Assembly (NCBI RefSeq): GCF_015352985.1
Contig: NZ_JACYXF010000002.1
Span: 496,001-560,000 of the forward strand
Source of the DNA: Noviherbaspirillum malthae
GTDB taxonomy: Bacteria > Pseudomonadota > Gammaproteobacteria > Burkholderiales > Burkholderiaceae_D
Direction: 5' to 3'
Length of the DNA stretch: 64,000 bases
Shown here: positions 60,682 through 64,000 of the stretch, in pieces
How positions within the stretch are numbered: the stretch's first letter is position 1
Layout of the letters: each line of letters starts with the position of its first letter
Program-made: the position numbers and the translations under genes
The notes under the pieces: generated by a model
Databases searched by the model: none
The model's input: only the letters and a program-made list of their open reading frames with translations
What the model was told of the DNA's origin: nothing

Positions 60682-61038
60682 ATGAGCTACCTGCGTCCGC
60701 GTTTCCTCGTCGTCATGATGCTCGGTCTTCTTTTTACCGAACTTGCGTGGGCTCATGATCCGCATTGGAAGACTGTCTCCTCCATGCCGTCGGGAATTCA
60801 ATCCGTAACTTCAGGACCCAACGCATGGCATTACAGCTATCCTTCTCCTAGAATTTATACTTACCCTCCCGTCACGACGGTGCCGGTCATTCCGAAGGCT
60901 TATCTGGAGCAGAACGCAAGGGAAATGCAGCAGAACAACTGGCATTTCTACTGCCGCAGCGGCCAGGCCTACTTTCCCTATGCGCAGGACTGCCCCGGCG
61001 GATGGGAAGTCGTCAGCCTGTATCCGGAACTGAGATGA
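60682..61038 (+). CDS. Small exported protein with YC...YFPY...C...W motif
   Basis: 118 residues from ATG 60682 (MSYLRPRFLVVMMLG; GGAGA 6 bases before). Signal peptide MSYLRPRFLVVMMLGLLFTELAWA with cleavage before H-D-P-H. The C-terminus WHFYCRSGQAYFPYAQDCPGGWEVV is a motif I know from many small proteobacterial envelope proteins (Tyr-Cys ... Tyr-Pro-Tyr ... Cys ... Trp); two Cys could form a disulfide. Function unknown. 3 bases before the next gene. Confidence 0.72.
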   Translation: MSYLRPRFLVVMMLGLLFTELAWAHDPHWKTVSSMPSGIQSVTSGPNAWHYSYPSPRIYTYPPVTTVPVIPKAYLEQNAREMQQNNWHFYCRSGQAYFPYAQDCPGGWEVVSLYPELR

Positions 61039-61041
61039 ATC

Positions 61042-61542
61042 ATGAAACCCGACTTTGCGACCTCGACTGCATTGATCTGCCTGGCATTGCTGACGAGCGC
61101 CTGTACCACCCCTCCTCCCAATGCACCCAGCGTGATGGTCCTTCCCGGAAGCGGAAAAGACTTCCAGCAATTCCGCGCCGATAATGAGCTTTGCCGGCAG
61201 TTCGCATCCGAGCAGCTGAACAACGCCGGCGGCGAAAACGCGATCAGTGCCAGCGGCATCGGCTCGACCGCACTGGGCACGGCACTCGGCGCGGCGGCCG
61301 GTGCCGCAATCAATGGCGGGCGCGGCGCGGCAGCCGGCGCCGGCGGCGGTTTCGCGCTGGGCGGACTGTCCGGAGTCAATGCCGCGCAAACCACGGCCGG
61401 CCGGCTGCAGCAGCGCTATGACATCAGCTATCAGCAATGCATGTATGCGAACGGCCATCGAATTCCGTCCGGCGGCGGCATCATGGGCCAGTTTTTCAAC
61501 GGCTATTCCGAAAGGCCTGCCAACTCACCGCCGATACGCTGA
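61042..61542 (+). CDS. Glycine-zipper lipoprotein
   Basis: 166 residues. Lipoprotein signal MKPDFATSTALICLALLTSAC with lipobox L-T-S-A-C. Glycine-zipper central part (ALGTALGAAAGAAINGGRGAAAGAGGGFALGG) which inserts in membranes in related YMGG-type proteins, then RYDISYQQCMYANGHRIP. Forms a pair with the exported protein just upstream, 3 bases apart. Function unknown. Confidence 0.72.
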   Translation: MKPDFATSTALICLALLTSACTTPPPNAPSVMVLPGSGKDFQQFRADNELCRQFASEQLNNAGGENAISASGIGSTALGTALGAAAGAAINGGRGAAAGAGGGFALGGLSGVNAAQTTAGRLQQRYDISYQQCMYANGHRIPSGGGIMGQFFNGYSERPANSPPIR

Positions 61543-61674
61543 AAATAGAATGCAGCCTCGGCTCGTGGCTGCAACTCGTGCGCCGCATGCCGGTCATAGT
61601 CCGTTCGTCCCGCCGCCCTCGCCTGCTTGCCTGAAGCGCTGCGTCCATGCATTTCCGGTACAATCCGCCCCAAC

Positions 61675-63903
<2,229 letters not shown>

Positions 63904-64000
63904 CTATCGTTAAAGATGCAACAGAAATCCATCGAACACGTTTTCTTGCAAAGAAAGCATCGAATTTCCATTAGCACATTTGCAATTATTTTTGCAAGTC

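Overview
The window reads as chromosomal DNA of a betaproteobacterium, most likely order Burkholderiales, family Oxalobacteraceae (Herbaspirillum/Noviherbaspirillum-like). The basis is gene content and order (pyrG-kdsA-eno-ftsB; trpS-methyltransferase-dapA-bamC; a complete iscRSUA-hscBA-fdx-iscX operon; kynBUA next to minCDE; a phasin plus acetoacetyl-CoA reductase), high-GC codon use with many long antisense shadow frames, and general protein character. The genus is an inference. Almost all of it is core genome: I see no phage, transposase, CRISPR array, rRNA or plasmid gene.

Layout. 0-9 kb (minus strand): a metallo-beta-lactamase-fold hydrolase cut by the window edge, bamC, dapA, a methyltransferase, trpS, a site-2 protease, a Sua5/YciO protein, htpX, a PHP phosphatase and an alpha/beta hydrolase. 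9-14 kb: an AMP-forming acyl-CoA synthetase, a small lipoprotein, a DUF455 ferritin-like protein, then a gamma-carbonic anhydrase overlapping hslO (Hsp33). 14-26 kb (minus): ftsB, eno, kdsA, pyrG, an LpxR-like lipid A deacylase, a hydrolase, and lolC-lolD-tatD-comEC. 26-31.5 kb (plus): a conserved protein, recJ, prfB (with the +1 programmed frameshift) and lysS. 31.8-34.4 kb: a glycine-zipper protein and an orphan PAS histidine kinase. 34.4-40.1 kb (minus): the isc operon with an IscR-type operator. 40.4-46.7 kb: an outer-membrane protein, a low-molecular-weight phosphatase, a catalytically altered UDG-like protein, uvrB, an aromatic aminotransferase, then tRNA-Asn.

47-52.5 kb is the most unusual part. 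It holds a UbiU/YhbU-type U32 protein that has lost part of its Fe-S ligand set, a DUF2721 membrane protein, a NarX/DegS-type sensor whose phospho-acceptor His is replaced by Tyr, a NarL-type response regulator overlapping it, and a Crp/Fnr regulator without the Fnr cysteine cluster. Long intergenic regions here carry perfect inverted repeats, including a near-identical ATCAA-N5-TTGAT dyad upstream of both the sensor and the Crp/Fnr gene. My inference is a local redox/energy-responsive regulatory module, possibly linked to the adjacent polyhydroxybutyrate genes (phasin, phaB).

54.4-60 kb: an Lrp-type regulator (probable kynR) divergent from kynB-kynU-kynA (tryptophan to anthranilate), then minC-minD-minE (division-site placement). 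60-64 kb: small hypothetical and surface proteins and a YgiQ-type radical SAM protein. Several intrinsic terminators are clear. Two are in odd places: inside the isc operon between iscA and hscB, and against the start codon of the Sua5/YciO gene.
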